A stretch of DNA of 64,000 nt, from the NCBI RefSeq assembly GCF_002161445.1, contig NZ_NFHT01000013.1, positions 1 through 64,000 of the forward strand, in the 5' to 3' direction. Below are positions 43,612 to 53,115 of this stretch, piece by piece. This DNA comes from Alistipes sp. An66. GTDB taxonomy: Bacteria; Bacteroidota; Bacteroidia; Bacteroidales; Rikenellaceae. The translations under genes and the position numbers were made by a program. The notes under the pieces are model-generated. The model made no database searches and was not told the origin of the DNA. It saw only the letters and a program-made list of their open reading frames with translations. The first letter of the stretch is position 1, and each line of letters starts with the position of its first letter.

Positions 43612-44583
43612 ATGGATTTACAGGTTGGAATGATCGCGCTGATCGTCTTCGTGAGCCTCTTCGCCATCTGGCTCGTCTTCTATTTCATCCCCGTGGGATT
43701 GTGGTTCTCGGCCCTGGTGTCGGGCGTAAGGATCAGCCTGCTGCAACTCGTGCTGATGCGCTGGCGCAAGGTCCCGCCTTCGATCATCGTCTCGTCGATG
43801 ATCGAGAGCACGAAGGCCGGACTCAAACTCAATCCCAACGAACTCGAAGCCCACTATCTGGCGGGCGGAAACGTCACCAACGTGGTCCATGCCCTCGTTT
43901 CGGCGCAGAAGGCCAACATCCTGCTCGACTTCAAGATGGCCACGGCCATCGACCTGGCGGGCCGCGACGTCTTCGAGGCGGTGCAGATGTCCGTCAACCC
44001 GAAGGTGATCAACACGCCGCCGGTGGCCGCCGTGGCCAAAGACGGCATCCAGCTCATCGCCAAGGCCCGTGTGACGGTGCGCGCCAACATCAAGCAGCTG
44101 GTCGGCGGCGCCGGTGAGGAGACCGTGCTGGCGCGCGTCGGCGAGGGTATCGTCTCGTCGATCGGGTCGGCCGACTCGCACAAGATCGTGCTCGAAAATC
44201 CCGACTCCATCTCGCGCGTGGTGCTCGAAAAGGGACTCGACGCCGGGACGGCCTTCGAGATCCTCTCGATCGACATCGCCGACATCGACGTGGGCAAGAA
44301 CATCGGCGCGCAGTTGCAGATGGACCAGGCGCAGGCCGACAAGAACATCGCCCAGGCCAAGGCCGAGGAGCGGCGTGCGATGGCCGTGGCTCTCGAACAG
44401 GAGAACAAGGCCAAGGCGCAGGATGCCCGCGCGAAGGTGATTCTGGCCGAAGCCGAGGTGCCGCTGGCCATGGCCGAGGCCTTCCGCAACGGAAATCTCG
44501 GCATCATGGACTACTACAAGATGAAGAACATCATGGCCGACACGCAGATGCGCGAGACCATCGCCAAACCCGAGAAAAAATAA
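43612..44583 (+). CDS. floA: Flotillin-like protein (UPF0365)
   Basis: 323 residues. The N-terminal hydrophobic hairpin (about 7-50), the SPFH-like domain (about 60-250), and a helical C-terminus with [18 protein letters not shown] are the FloA/YqfA pattern. It organises membrane microdomains and is encoded beside NfeD. The stop is followed by a strong terminator at 44604-44629. Confidence 0.93.
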   Translation: MDLQVGMIALIVFVSLFAIWLVFYFIPVGLWFSALVSGVRISLLQLVLMRWRKVPPSIIVSSMIESTKAGLKLNPNELEAHYLAGGNVTNVVHALVSAQKANILLDFKMATAIDLAGRDVFEAVQMSVNPKVINTPPVAAVAKDGIQLIAKARVTVRANIKQLVGGAGEETVLARVGEGIVSSIGSADSHKIVLENPDSISRVVLEKGLDAGTAFEILSIDIADIDVGKNIGAQLQMDQAQADKNIAQAKAEERRAMAVALEQENKAKAQDARAKVILAEAEVPLAMAEAFRNGNLGIMDYYKMKNIMADTQMRETIAKPEKK

Positions 44584-44603
44584 AACCGGGTCGGGATATT
44601 TTC

Positions 44604-44629
44604 GGGGCGTTGCGAACGCCCCTTTTTTT
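44604..44629 (+). terminator. Terminator after floA
   Basis: GGGGCGTT, loop GCG, AACGCCCC, then TTTTTTT. A classical Rho-independent terminator 20 bases after the floA stop. Confidence 0.9.
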
Positions 44630-44652
44630 GATTGTGGAAAATGGATGAGAAA

Positions 44653-45471
44653 ATGAAGAAATTGCAGATTCTTGTACTCCTTCTGTTCCTGACCGTGACG
44701 GCGTCCGCCGCAAAGATTGATACGGCGGCGGTTTTCAGCCCGAAGATGCAGCGCGACATTCCGGTGGCGGTCGTCGTGCCCGACGGCGCCGAAGAGGGGC
44801 TGAAATACCCGGTGCTCTACCTGCTGCACGGTTACGGCGGTTCGCACCTCACGTGGCCCGGCATCTGCGACCTGCGGGCCCTGGCCGAGCGTCACGGCAT
44901 GATCTTCGTCTGTCCCGACGGTGAGAACAGCTGGTATTGGGACAGTCCGCTCGATCCCCGCTCGCAGTTCGAGACCTTCGTGTCGCGGGAGCTGGTCGAC
45001 TGGGTCGACGCGCACTACCCGACGCTGCCATGCCGTGAGGGACGCGCCATCACGGGGTTGAGCATGGGCGGTCACGGTGCGCTGTGGGTTGCCCTGCGCC
45101 ACCGGGAGCGTTTCGGCGCCGCCGGCGCGACGGCCGGAGGGGTTGACATCCGTCCGTTCCCCGATTCGTGGGAGATGAAGAAGCAGCTGGGGCCGCGGGA
45201 CGAGAATCCCGAACGGTGGGACGCCCACACGGTGATCGGGCAGGTCGACCGTCTGAACGACGGCGAGCTGGCATTGATTTTCGACTGCGGATACGGGGAT
45301 TTCTTCTACGGCGTGAATACGGCCCTGCACGAGAAGTTGCTGGAACGCGGCATCGGGCACGATTTCCAGGTGAGGCCCGGGAAGCACAACGCCGCCTATT
45401 GGGCCGTTGCGCTCCCCTCGCAGCTGCTCTTCTTCGAGCGTTATTTCCGCACCTCGCGGGCGGAGGATTGA
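44653..45471 (+). CDS. Secreted alpha/beta-hydrolase esterase (esterase D type)
   Basis: 272 residues. A signal peptide at about 1-20 ends TASAA. The mature protein carries the esterase D family pattern with VLYLLHGYGGSHLTW (oxyanion region), the nucleophile Ser in GLSMGGHG, and DCGYGDF and GKHNAAYW supplying the Asp and His. It would cut feruloyl, acetyl or other small esters in the periplasm. The ATG at 44653 gives the clean signal peptide; an in-frame ATG at 44641 is an alternative. The gene has no clear operon partner. Confidence 0.85.
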   Translation: MKKLQILVLLLFLTVTASAAKIDTAAVFSPKMQRDIPVAVVVPDGAEEGLKYPVLYLLHGYGGSHLTWPGICDLRALAERHGMIFVCPDGENSWYWDSPLDPRSQFETFVSRELVDWVDAHYPTLPCREGRAITGLSMGGHGALWVALRHRERFGAAGATAGGVDIRPFPDSWEMKKQLGPRDENPERWDAHTVIGQVDRLNDGELALIFDCGYGDFFYGVNTALHEKLLERGIGHDFQVRPGKHNAAYWAVALPSQLLFFERYFRTSRAED

Positions 45472-45590
45472 CCCATCCGCCGCGGCGCGGACGTTTTCCC
45501 CGGGGCAGCGCGCGTTTCGCGTCGGGAGTTCCCGATCCCGGGGGCAGTCCGGCCGAAAGCCTCCGTTCCGGGCAGCGTGCCGAGGTCATG

Positions 45591-45623
45591 AAAAGGGGCG
45601 GTTCCGTCGGAACCGCCCCTTTT
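45591..45623. terminator. Bidirectional terminator between convergent genes
   Basis: AAAAGGGGCGGTTCC and GGAACCGCCCCTTTT form a 15-bp stem with a three-base loop. It lies between the esterase (plus) and the FISUMP lipoprotein (minus) and has A-run and T-run on the two sides. Confidence 0.85.
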
Positions 45624-45638
45624 CGTATATCCGGTTGT

Positions 45639-47072
45639 TTATTCGCTCTTGACGCAGCGGACCGGAAGTCCGGTCGAGCGCCGCAGGGCGTAAGCGTTCT
45701 GCACCTCCTCGCTGCTGCCGTAGCGGAAATAGAGCGCCGAGGAGAGGTTGTCGGAGGTCTGGGCGTCGGCTGTCCAGTAGAGCCCGATCCAGGGCTGTGC
45801 CTCGTCGGCACGGGTGCCCTTCGGGTCGTAGCCGGCCACGTAGACATTCTGGAACTTCCCGTCGAGGTAGGTGCGGCGTCCGGCCCCCATGAAGAGCGAC
45901 GATACGCCCTCTTTTTCCAGTGTGACGCTGTATTTCGTGTTCTCCCAGCCGAGGCTCTCCGCATCGGGCGTCAGGCCCTCGAAAGCCGCCGCAGGCGCTA
46001 CGCGCCAGCCCGCCGGGCAGGGATCGTACAGGCTCTTCGTGCTGCCTGGGGCCGTCCAGAGCGTGGCCGAGTGGTCGCTCCACAGCCAGTCGTAGTCGGA
46101 ATCCTCCACGCCGGTGATGAAGATATACGGATTGAGCTGCGCGTATTCCATCGTTCCGTTCGACGAGCTTGATGCCGCGGGCGTTGCCGTGATGCTCGTG
46201 TTGCTGCCGTTGTAGAGCGTTGCCGCCGAGCCGCTGGCGAAATTGTAGGTGCTCGGGCCGATGAACGGGTCCTTGCGCCCCCACTGGTAGTAGAGTCCGT
46301 AGGAGGCGAGGATGTCGTCGGTCGAGTCATTGCCCGCAGCCCGTGCGCCGAGGTTGCGGTCCATCATCGTGTAGCCGTTGAATATCTTCTGGTTCCCGGC
46401 AACCGAGGGATCGTAGTCCGCGACCCAGATGTGCCAGCTCCAAAGGAGCTTGCCGGCGGCGTCGTAGGCCCCGATCACGGCGTTGCCCGATTTGATTTTC
46501 GTGTCGTCGTCGCTGTCCGCACCCACGTAGAACGAGGCCTTTCCGTTTTTCAGCGACAGGTACTGGATCAGGCTCGACGGATTCTGCCAGATGAGTTCCA
46601 CCGACACCGTGGCGAGCGTCGCGCCGTCGCTGCGGTGCTCGACATCGAGCAGGTAGTTCGTCTCTTTCTGGTTGACGATGTAGCTGTTGGCCCGCTCGGA
46701 GAACTCCTTCTGCTCGACCACCCCCACGAAGAGCGATGCCGAGCCCGTAGCTCCGCCTCCGCCCTTGCCGCTCAACACGATCGAACCGGTTTTGGCCTCG
46801 TCGTCGTCGAACGAGTCGGGGGGCGTCACCGTCACGGTGCATGCCACGGGATCCAGCACGATACCGTCCCATCCCGTCGGGGTGCTGGAAACGGAGAAAC
46901 TGTTGAGATTCGAAGCCGTAAAATGGACCGTTACCGGTGCCGTGTCGCCGTCGGCGAAGAAGACGGCCGGAGTATCGAATGCGAGCGAACCCTTCACATC
47001 GTCGTCGCTGCACGAGAGAAAAAGGGCGGCGGCAAGAGCGCAGGTCCACCCGGCGAATCGTTTCATATTCAT
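45639..47072 (-). CDS. FISUMP-type lipoprotein
   Basis: 477 residues from MNMKRF; the in-frame Met two codons later is equally plausible. The signal peptide ends in ALFLSC with Cys about 21. The first third is a beta-rich, BACON-like or Ig-like region (about 30-130). The C-terminal half shows FISUMP (Fibrobacter succinogenes major paralogous) motifs: NGYTMMDRNLGARA, YGLYYQWGRKDPF, and DPCPAGWRV with the final GLPVRCVKS. These domains occur on Bacteroidetes surface and fimbrial-tip-like proteins. It stands alone, convergent with the esterase. Confidence 0.82.
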   Translation of the reverse strand: MNMKRFAGWTCALAAALFLSCSDDDVKGSLAFDTPAVFFADGDTAPVTVHFTASNLNSFSVSSTPTGWDGIVLDPVACTVTVTPPDSFDDDEAKTGSIVLSGKGGGGATGSASLFVGVVEQKEFSERANSYIVNQKETNYLLDVEHRSDGATLATVSVELIWQNPSSLIQYLSLKNGKASFYVGADSDDDTKIKSGNAVIGAYDAAGKLLWSWHIWVADYDPSVAGNQKIFNGYTMMDRNLGARAAGNDSTDDILASYGLYYQWGRKDPFIGPSTYNFASGSAATLYNGSNTSITATPAASSSSNGTMEYAQLNPYIFITGVEDSDYDWLWSDHSATLWTAPGSTKSLYDPCPAGWRVAPAAAFEGLTPDAESLGWENTKYSVTLEKEGVSSLFMGAGRRTYLDGKFQNVYVAGYDPKGTRADEAQPWIGLYWTADAQTSDNLSSALYFRYGSSEEVQNAYALRRSTGLPVRCVKSE

Positions 47073-47107
47073 CGTGTATTTTCGAATTTCTGAATCCAAA
47101 ATCGTTG

Positions 47108-47115
47108 CAAAGATA
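47108..47115 (-). promoter_or_regulatory. -7 promoter element for the FISUMP lipoprotein at 45639
   Basis: Minus-strand TATCTTTG, 35 bases before the start at 47072. Confidence 0.5.
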
Positions 47116-47212
47116 CCAAAAAGCGGGATAATTTCCATGTTCGTCCCCGCGAATTTTGCATCCGGGAACAATTATTGTGTCTCTTTTTTAACGAATCATC
47201 AATCCGTATAGT

Positions 47213-47980
47213 ATGCCGACACGAAAAATTGAGCCGGGAAGTCATCCGGCCGCAACAGGTTTCAGCATCACGGTGAGCGAAAAGGGTCCCTATCTGGTCT
47301 ACGGGCGTCCGCCGCTGGCTGCGCAGTTCATCATGCCCGATGCGGAGAACGAAAGCTGGTATTTCCAGGAGGGGCGCCGCTTCTCGACGGAGGCCGAACC
47401 CACGGCCCTCTGCCGCTGCGGGGCGTCGAAACGCAAACCCTACTGCGACGGAACGCATGCCCGGACGGCCTGGGATCCCTCGCTCACGGCTCCCGACGAG
47501 GCGTTGCTCGATCAGGCGGAGGAGATCCGCGGCGAACGTATCGTGCTGACCGACAATGCGAAATATTGCACCTTTGCACGCTTCTGCCACCCGGCCGGGG
47601 ATGTCTGGACCCTTACGGAACACTCCGACGATCCGGCCTCGCGCAAACTGGCCGTCCGTGAGGCGTCGATGTGCCCCGGCGGCCGTCTGACGGCCTGGGA
47701 CCGCGAGACCGGAAAACCTTATGAATTCCGCTTCGAACCGAGTCTGGGGCTGATCGAGGATGAGGCGATCGGCAGCAGCGGCGGTTTGTGGGTCCGCGGC
47801 GGCATCCCGCTGCGGCGCGAGGACGGCCGCGTGTACGAGATCCGCAACCGCATGGTGCTCTGCCGCTGCGGGCAGTCGGCCAACAAACCCTACTGCGACG
47901 GAACCCACGCCGCCGTCAAGTGGCGCGACCGAATCGACGGACAGCCCGTCGGCGAAACCCTTCCCGAGGAGGTCTACTGA
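47213..47980 (+). CDS. Dual CDGSH iron-sulfur protein
   Basis: 255 residues. Two CDGSH 2Fe-2S sites are complete: Cys67/Cys69/Cys78/His82 in CRCGASKRKPYCDGTH, and Cys217/Cys219/Cys228/His232 in CRCGQSANKPYCDGTH. Between them is a region with Cys119, Cys125 and Cys154 (TDNAKYCTFARFC and MCPGGRL), which resembles a divergent 4Fe-4S mono-cluster domain. There is no signal peptide, so it is cytoplasmic. The role is probably redox or iron-sulfur handling; the physiological partner is unknown. The MFS transporter gene follows by about 100 bases. Confidence 0.85.
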   Translation: MPTRKIEPGSHPAATGFSITVSEKGPYLVYGRPPLAAQFIMPDAENESWYFQEGRRFSTEAEPTALCRCGASKRKPYCDGTHARTAWDPSLTAPDEALLDQAEEIRGERIVLTDNAKYCTFARFCHPAGDVWTLTEHSDDPASRKLAVREASMCPGGRLTAWDRETGKPYEFRFEPSLGLIEDEAIGSSGGLWVRGGIPLRREDGRVYEIRNRMVLCRCGQSANKPYCDGTHAAVKWRDRIDGQPVGETLPEEVY

Positions 47981-48077
47981 TCGGCGGCAGACCCGGACGG
48001 TCCGCCCGGCAGTCGGCGACAGGTCCGGAGCCCGTTTCGGTACGACACTTGCAGGGTGTATGCCAAAATCTCCGCAC

Positions 48078-49292
48078 ATGAAAATCAAAACCGGAAAAGG
48101 CTTCATCTCGCTTCCCGTTCTGCTGGCCATCTGGTCCGTGTCGGCCATCGCGTCGCTCCCCGGACTGGCCATCTCCCCGATTCTGGGTGACCTGAACCGG
48201 GTCTTCCCGAAGGTCACCGACCTCGAAATCCAGATGCTCACGTCGCTCCCCTCGCTGCTCATTATCCCCTTCGTGCTGCTCTCCGGAAAGCTCTCCGAAG
48301 GGCGCGGCAAACTCAAAATCCTCGCCGCCGGACTTACGGTCTTCTTTCTGGCCGGCGTGGCGTGTCTCTTCCTGCGCAGCATCGTCGGACTGATCGTCGC
48401 CGGCTGCATCCTCGGTATCGGCGCCGGCATGGTCATCCCCCTCTCCACGGGACTCGTCGTCGAGTATTTCACGGGCGACTTCCGCGTCCGCCAGCTGGGG
48501 TACAGCTCGGCGATCAACAACCTCACGCTTGTGCTGGCAACCGCCCTGACGGGCTATCTGGCCAACGTCGACTGGCATCTCCCCTTTCTGGTGTATACCC
48601 TGCCGGGCATCTCGCTCGCGCTCTCCCTTTTCCTCCGCCGGCAGCCCTCCGACCCCGAACCCGCCCAGAGCATCCAGCTCCGATACAAGCGTATCGACAC
48701 CCGCAAACTCGTCGGACTCATGCTCTTCTACTTCTTCATCACCTATGCCGTGCTGGCCATCGTCTATTACGCCGCGTTCCTTGTCGAGGCCTGCAAGATC
48801 CGCAGTTCGTTCTCCGGGGTGCTCATCTCGCTCTTCTTCCTGGCCATCATGCTCCCGGGGCTCTTCATCGACCGCATCATCCGGCGTCTGAAAGCCGACG
48901 TCAACCTCGTTTCGCTGCTCGCCGTCGCATTGGGACTGCTCTGCTTCGGGATCTTCCGCAGTGGCTGGCTCCTCGCCGTCGGGGCCCTGCTCGCCGGTGT
49001 CGGATATGGCGTGATGCAGCCCGTCATCTACGACAAGGCCGCGACCATCGCTCCGCCCCGCCCCGCGACGTTCGCCCTGTCGTGTGTCATGGCCATGAAT
49101 TATCTCGCCGTGATGGTCTGCCCCTTCCTGATCGATCTCTTCCGCTATCCGTTCCATACGCACGGCGACCGCTTCCCCTTCATTTTCAATGCCGTATTGG
49201 TTTGTCTGCTTGCCGCCGTCACGTGGCGGCGACGCGGGAATTTCACCCTCGGGCTCGATGCGGCCTATTACAAAAGTGGATCGCCGACTTGA
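48078..49292 (+). CDS. Major facilitator superfamily transporter
   Basis: 404 residues with about twelve hydrophobic segments. The MFS loop between segments 2 and 3 reads LLSGKLSEGRGKLKILAAGL, a weak version of the family GxLaDrxGrkxxl signature. A second motif of charged residues occurs after segment 8. It is in the inner membrane and exports or imports a small molecule that cannot be predicted. The start MKIKTGK is chosen; an in-frame ATG at 48060 would add six residues. Confidence 0.82.
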   Translation: MKIKTGKGFISLPVLLAIWSVSAIASLPGLAISPILGDLNRVFPKVTDLEIQMLTSLPSLLIIPFVLLSGKLSEGRGKLKILAAGLTVFFLAGVACLFLRSIVGLIVAGCILGIGAGMVIPLSTGLVVEYFTGDFRVRQLGYSSAINNLTLVLATALTGYLANVDWHLPFLVYTLPGISLALSLFLRRQPSDPEPAQSIQLRYKRIDTRKLVGLMLFYFFITYAVLAIVYYAAFLVEACKIRSSFSGVLISLFFLAIMLPGLFIDRIIRRLKADVNLVSLLAVALGLLCFGIFRSGWLLAVGALLAGVGYGVMQPVIYDKAATIAPPRPATFALSCVMAMNYLAVMVCPFLIDLFRYPFHTHGDRFPFIFNAVLVCLLAAVTWRRRGNFTLGLDAAYYKSGSPT

Positions 49293-49318
49293 AAATCGGT
49301 CGAAAAGGTTTATTTTTG
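49288..49318 (+). promoter_or_regulatory. Bacteroidetes-type promoter for the fimbrillin-like lipoprotein
   Basis: CTTG at 49288-49291, then 19 bases, then TATTTTTG at 49311-49318, close to TTTG-N19-21-TAnnTTTG. The start codon is 32 bases beyond. The -33 box overlaps the end of the MFS gene. Confidence 0.6.
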
Positions 49319-49349
49319 CGCCGGAAAGTCGCATAAAATAAACCGAAAC

Positions 49350-50708
49350 ATGAAATATTCATCCTTTTCAGGCATCGTTCTTCTGGCCGGAGGGCTCATG
49401 GTGGCATGTGCCAAGCAGGCGGCAACGCCGCGTCGTATTGAAATCGTTCCGAATATGCAGACCCGAGTGTCGGGCCTCTACTTCGAGTCGGGAGACCGGA
49501 TCGGCCTGACCATTCGGAAGGGCTCCGAAACCTATGTCCAAAACTATCCGATGACCTACGACGGGGCGGTTTTTGCCGACGACAATCTCCTTTGGTACGA
49601 CGACGTGCAGCAGACCGCCACGCTGACGGCCTGTTATCCCTATTCTCCGGAGGGGCTGCCCGAGGAGTTCGCGCTGTTGCAGGACCAGCGTGCGGGATAC
49701 GAAGAGGCCGATCTGCTGGGGGCCGTCGTCCACGAGGTCTCCCCGTCGGGAACCCCGGTGGCGATGCTCTTCCGCCATCTGATGACCCGGCTCTCCATCA
49801 TCATCGACAATGCGACCGCGGCGGCGGTGACGGAGGTCGCCATCGACGGGTTTGCAACCGTCGCCGACGTGGATCTTTCGGTTCCGACGGCCGTTGCGAA
49901 GCCCGGGGCCCTTCCGGCCCGGGTTCAGGCCTTCGAGGTCGAGCCCGGTCTCTCCTACCGGGCGATATTGGTTCCGCAGCAGGGCGATCTGACCGTTACG
50001 GTCTCGACCTCCGACGGTCGGACCGCATCCCGGACCGTCGCCGATGCCCTGCTCGAAAGCGGCAGGCGTTACGACCTCTCGGTGCGGATCGACGACAACG
50101 GTCTGGAACTCTCCCTGGCCGGCGAGATCGTCGATTGGGAGGAGGGCGGGTCGCTCGGCGGTTCCGGGAAACCCGATCTTCCGGATGAGCCGGAAAACCC
50201 CGACGAGGAAGCGCCGGATCTGGTCTACGAGGGGGTCGTCTACCCCACGCTCCGCATCGGCGGGCGGCTCTGGATGGCCGGGAATCTGCGCTGTCAACCC
50301 GCCTCGCTGACGCAGGAGGTCGATTACTGGTATCCCCAGTCGGGCCTCGGGGAGGAGACCGGGCAGGGTTTGTTGTATGCCTGTACGGCTGCGATGGGCG
50401 GCAAGACCGCGGACGGGACCCCCGTGCAGGGCATCTGTCCCGACGGTTGGCACATCCCCGATACGGAGGAGTTGTCGGCGCTGGCCGCCGATCCCGAGCG
50501 TCCGGACGATTTTTTGAAATGCGACGGATTCCGCATCGTCACCGCGTCGAGTCAACGCTACGGCGATTCGGAGACGGGGTATCTGATGGGCTGCGAACTC
50601 ACCGGGACGGGCAAGTGCCGTTGTCTCTGTTATCAGACCGGGGCGGATCCCGTGGAAACGGAGGTTTCCGTCAATTACGGCATCACGGTCCGCTGTGTGC
50701 AGGATTGA
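49350..50708 (+). CDS. Fimbrillin-like lipoprotein with FISUMP domain
   Basis: 452 residues. The lipobox is LMVACAK with Cys20. Residues about 40-250 look like a fimbrillin/Mfa-type fold: FESGDRIGLTIR, YYPYSPEG-like strands, FRHLMTRLSIIID. A Pro/Glu linker (PDLPDEPENPDEEAPD) leads to a FISUMP domain (VYPTLRIGGRLWMAGNLRC, CPDGWHIPDTEEL, VNYGITVRCVQD). It may be a fimbrial tip or surface adhesin. It has its own promoter and ends at a palindromic terminator. Confidence 0.8.
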   Translation: MKYSSFSGIVLLAGGLMVACAKQAATPRRIEIVPNMQTRVSGLYFESGDRIGLTIRKGSETYVQNYPMTYDGAVFADDNLLWYDDVQQTATLTACYPYSPEGLPEEFALLQDQRAGYEEADLLGAVVHEVSPSGTPVAMLFRHLMTRLSIIIDNATAAAVTEVAIDGFATVADVDLSVPTAVAKPGALPARVQAFEVEPGLSYRAILVPQQGDLTVTVSTSDGRTASRTVADALLESGRRYDLSVRIDDNGLELSLAGEIVDWEEGGSLGGSGKPDLPDEPENPDEEAPDLVYEGVVYPTLRIGGRLWMAGNLRCQPASLTQEVDYWYPQSGLGEETGQGLLYACTAAMGGKTADGTPVQGICPDGWHIPDTEELSALAADPERPDDFLKCDGFRIVTASSQRYGDSETGYLMGCELTGTGKCRCLCYQTGADPVETEVSVNYGITVRCVQD

Positions 50709-50736
50709 TCCCGGCTGCGCGGAGCCTTCCTTATGA

Positions 50737-50773
50737 CAAACCCCGGATGGAAACACCTTCCATCCGGGGTTTG
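50737..50773. terminator. Palindromic hairpin between convergent genes
   Basis: CAAACCCCGGATGGAA and TTCCATCCGGGGTTTG form a 16-bp perfect stem with loop ACACC, between the fimbrillin-like gene (plus) and hom (minus). There is no long T-run, so it may act as an RNA-stabilising end rather than a simple terminator. Confidence 0.65.
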
Positions 50774-50821
50774 CGTGCTATTGCGCTGTTCCGGCCGGTT
50801 CTTCTCCGGACCGCCGGAGGA

Positions 50822-52030
50822 TCAGTCGCGGTTCAGGAAGAAGATCGGAATGTTGGCCAGGAAGACATCCTTGCCCGAAAGCTGCGGACGCTTTTCAAGC
50901 AGCTCGCTCAACAGAATGTCGCCGATCACGTAGTTGCTCTCCTCGCTGATGAACTGTTCGTGGATCTTCGTAAAGTGCAGGATCTGCCGTACGTCGGTCT
51001 CCCGGTAGCGGGCGTAGATTTTCAGCGTGATGTCGGTCGTGTAGTCGGGCTTCTCGATGTAGTTCATCTTCTTGTACTCGTAGCGGTAGTTGTTCAGCCG
51101 CGCCATGATGTCGCTCAGGATCGACGAGGCCGTGGGCAGGCTCCCGGCGCCCTTGCCGAACATGAACTGACGGTCGTAGCACTCGCCGCGGATCACCACG
51201 CCGTTGTACTCGTCGTCGACGCTGTAAATGTACTTCGACGGCGTGACGAACTCCGGCATCACGAACATCGTGAAGTGCTCGTCGCTGACCTTGACGACCT
51301 GTGCCACGAGCTTGATCTTGACGTTCTTCTCGCGCGCGTAGCGGATGTCCGAGTCGTGGATCGTCGAAATGCCGTAGGTGAAGATCCGCTCCGGGGCGAC
51401 GTAGGTCCCCAGGGCGTGCACGGTGATGATCACCAGCTTGAAGAGCGAGTCGTAGCCCTCGATGTCGAACGACGGGTCGCTTTCGGCGAATCCCAGCGCC
51501 TGGGCCTGTGCCAGCGCATTGGCGTAGGAGTCCTTGTGGTCGAAGACCCGCGAGAGGATATAGTTCGACGAGCCGTTCAGGATGCCCTTCACTTCGAGCA
51601 GCAGGTCGTTGTCGTAATACTCCTCGAGGTTGCGGATCACCGGGATCGAACCGCACGACGAGGCGTCGTACAACAGCGCCACGCCGCGTGTCTTCTGGAT
51701 CTCGATCAGCTCCGGGAGGTGGTGGGCCAGCATCGTCTTGTTGCCCGAGACGACGGGGATTCCGCGCAGCATGGCGCGTTTGACGATGTCGTAGGCCGCC
51801 TGCGCGTTGTCGATCACCTCCACGACGAGGTTCACGTTCTGGTTGTCGAGGATCTCGTCCACCGACGTGGTGAACAACGACGGGTCGACCTCGATTTTGC
51901 GGGGCTTGTGCGGGTCGCGGACGCAGATCTTCACGATCTCGGCGTGGGCGTTCTTCGACTTGCGCACCACTTCGTAGATGCCCTGTCCGACGACGCCGAA
52001 TCCGAACAGTCCGATTTTGATTTTAGTCAT
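50822..52030 (-). CDS. hom: Homoserine dehydrogenase
   Basis: 402 residues. It reduces aspartate semialdehyde to homoserine, the branch point to methionine and threonine. The N-terminal NAD(P) motif GLFGFGVVGQG is at about 7-17. The catalytic region contains KGILNGSSNYILSR and the GYDSLFKLVI segment. A C-terminal region of about 90 residues could be an ACT-like regulatory domain. It is the third gene of the operon metY-metX-hom, controlled by the leader described at 54467-54679. Confidence 0.95.
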   Translation of the reverse strand: MTKIKIGLFGFGVVGQGIYEVVRKSKNAHAEIVKICVRDPHKPRKIEVDPSLFTTSVDEILDNQNVNLVVEVIDNAQAAYDIVKRAMLRGIPVVSGNKTMLAHHLPELIEIQKTRGVALLYDASSCGSIPVIRNLEEYYDNDLLLEVKGILNGSSNYILSRVFDHKDSYANALAQAQALGFAESDPSFDIEGYDSLFKLVIITVHALGTYVAPERIFTYGISTIHDSDIRYAREKNVKIKLVAQVVKVSDEHFTMFVMPEFVTPSKYIYSVDDEYNGVVIRGECYDRQFMFGKGAGSLPTASSILSDIMARLNNYRYEYKKMNYIEKPDYTTDITLKIYARYRETDVRQILHFTKIHEQFISEESNYVIGDILLSELLEKRPQLSGKDVFLANIPIFFLNRD

Positions 52031-52063
52031 GGCTCTATGCGTTTGTTGTCTGTTTTCCGAAGG

Positions 52064-53080
52064 TTACCGCTCCGTCATGAACGGCAGGAGCAGGGCGTTG
52101 AGCTGTTCGTATTCGACGAGGAATCCGTCGTGGGCGAACGGCGAGTCGATTTCGCAATAGCGGCTTCCGGGGATCTGCCCGTGCAGGCGCCGCATCTCCG
52201 CGGGGGTGAAGATGATGTCGGTGGTGATTCCCACGACCAGCGTCCGGGCGCGGATCTTCCCGAGCGCCGCCTCCACGCCTCCGCGCCCGCGTCCCACGTC
52301 GTGGGTGTCGAAGGCGTCGAGGATCGCGTGGTACGAATAGGCGTTGTAGCGCCGGCAGAGCTTCTCGCCCTGATACCGCTGGTAGGTGCAGGCCCGGTGC
52401 AGGACGGGATTCTCCTCATGGTCCTGCTGCGTGAGGTTGTAGCCCTCGGGGCCGCGGTAGCTCAACAGCCCCAGGGCCCGGGCCGCCGCCAGCCCCTTCA
52501 TGCCGGCATCGGGGCGCTCCTCGCCGAACGTCGCGTCGGCCTCGATGGCCATGCGCTGTGTTTCGTCGATGGCGATGTTCCAGGGCGAAGCTTTGGCGTC
52601 GGTGGCGATCAGCGCCAGACCCTCGATCCGTTCCGGCTCCATGACGGCCCACTCCACGGCCTGGAATCCGCCGACCGAACTCCCCACCAGCATCGCGATC
52701 CGCCCCACACCCAGCGCATCGGCCAGCAGACGATGCGCCCGCACGATGTCGCGGATCGTGAACTGCGGGAAGCTCCCGTACCACGGCCGTCCCGTTGCGG
52801 GGTTGACGTGCAGCGGTCCCGTCGTGCCGTAGTGCGAGCCGAGGATGTTGGCGCACACCACGAACCACCGCTCCGGGTCGAGAAACCGCCCCTTCTCGAC
52901 CGTGTGGGGCCACCAGTCGGCGACCTCCGAATTGGCCGTCAGGGCGTGGCAGACCCACACCACGTTGTCGCGCGCGGCGTTCATCCGTCCGTAGGTGTGG
53001 TAGGCGATGCGCAGCTCCGGGAGAGTGTCTCCCGATTCCAGCGCGAAAGGCCCCGGGGCCAGATAGATCTGCGGTTCCAT
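52064..53080 (-). CDS. metX: Homoserine O-acetyltransferase
   Basis: 338 residues. This alpha/beta-hydrolase enzyme acetylates homoserine with acetyl-CoA. The nucleophile Ser is in GSSVGGFQA, and the Asp and His are in VGITTDIIFTP and SPFAHDGFL. The order of motifs VCHALTANSEV and NILGSHYGTTGP matches MetX. The gene follows metY by 35 bases and precedes hom by 33, in one operon. With metY it forms the direct sulfhydrylation route to homocysteine. Confidence 0.94.
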   Translation of the reverse strand: MEPQIYLAPGPFALESGDTLPELRIAYHTYGRMNAARDNVVWVCHALTANSEVADWWPHTVEKGRFLDPERWFVVCANILGSHYGTTGPLHVNPATGRPWYGSFPQFTIRDIVRAHRLLADALGVGRIAMLVGSSVGGFQAVEWAVMEPERIEGLALIATDAKASPWNIAIDETQRMAIEADATFGEERPDAGMKGLAAARALGLLSYRGPEGYNLTQQDHEENPVLHRACTYQRYQGEKLCRRYNAYSYHAILDAFDTHDVGRGRGGVEAALGKIRARTLVVGITTDIIFTPAEMRRLHGQIPGSRYCEIDSPFAHDGFLVEYEQLNALLLPFMTER

Positions 53081-53115
53081 GGTGCGGTGTGTCTCTTGTT
53101 CTGTTTCTGCGGTCC

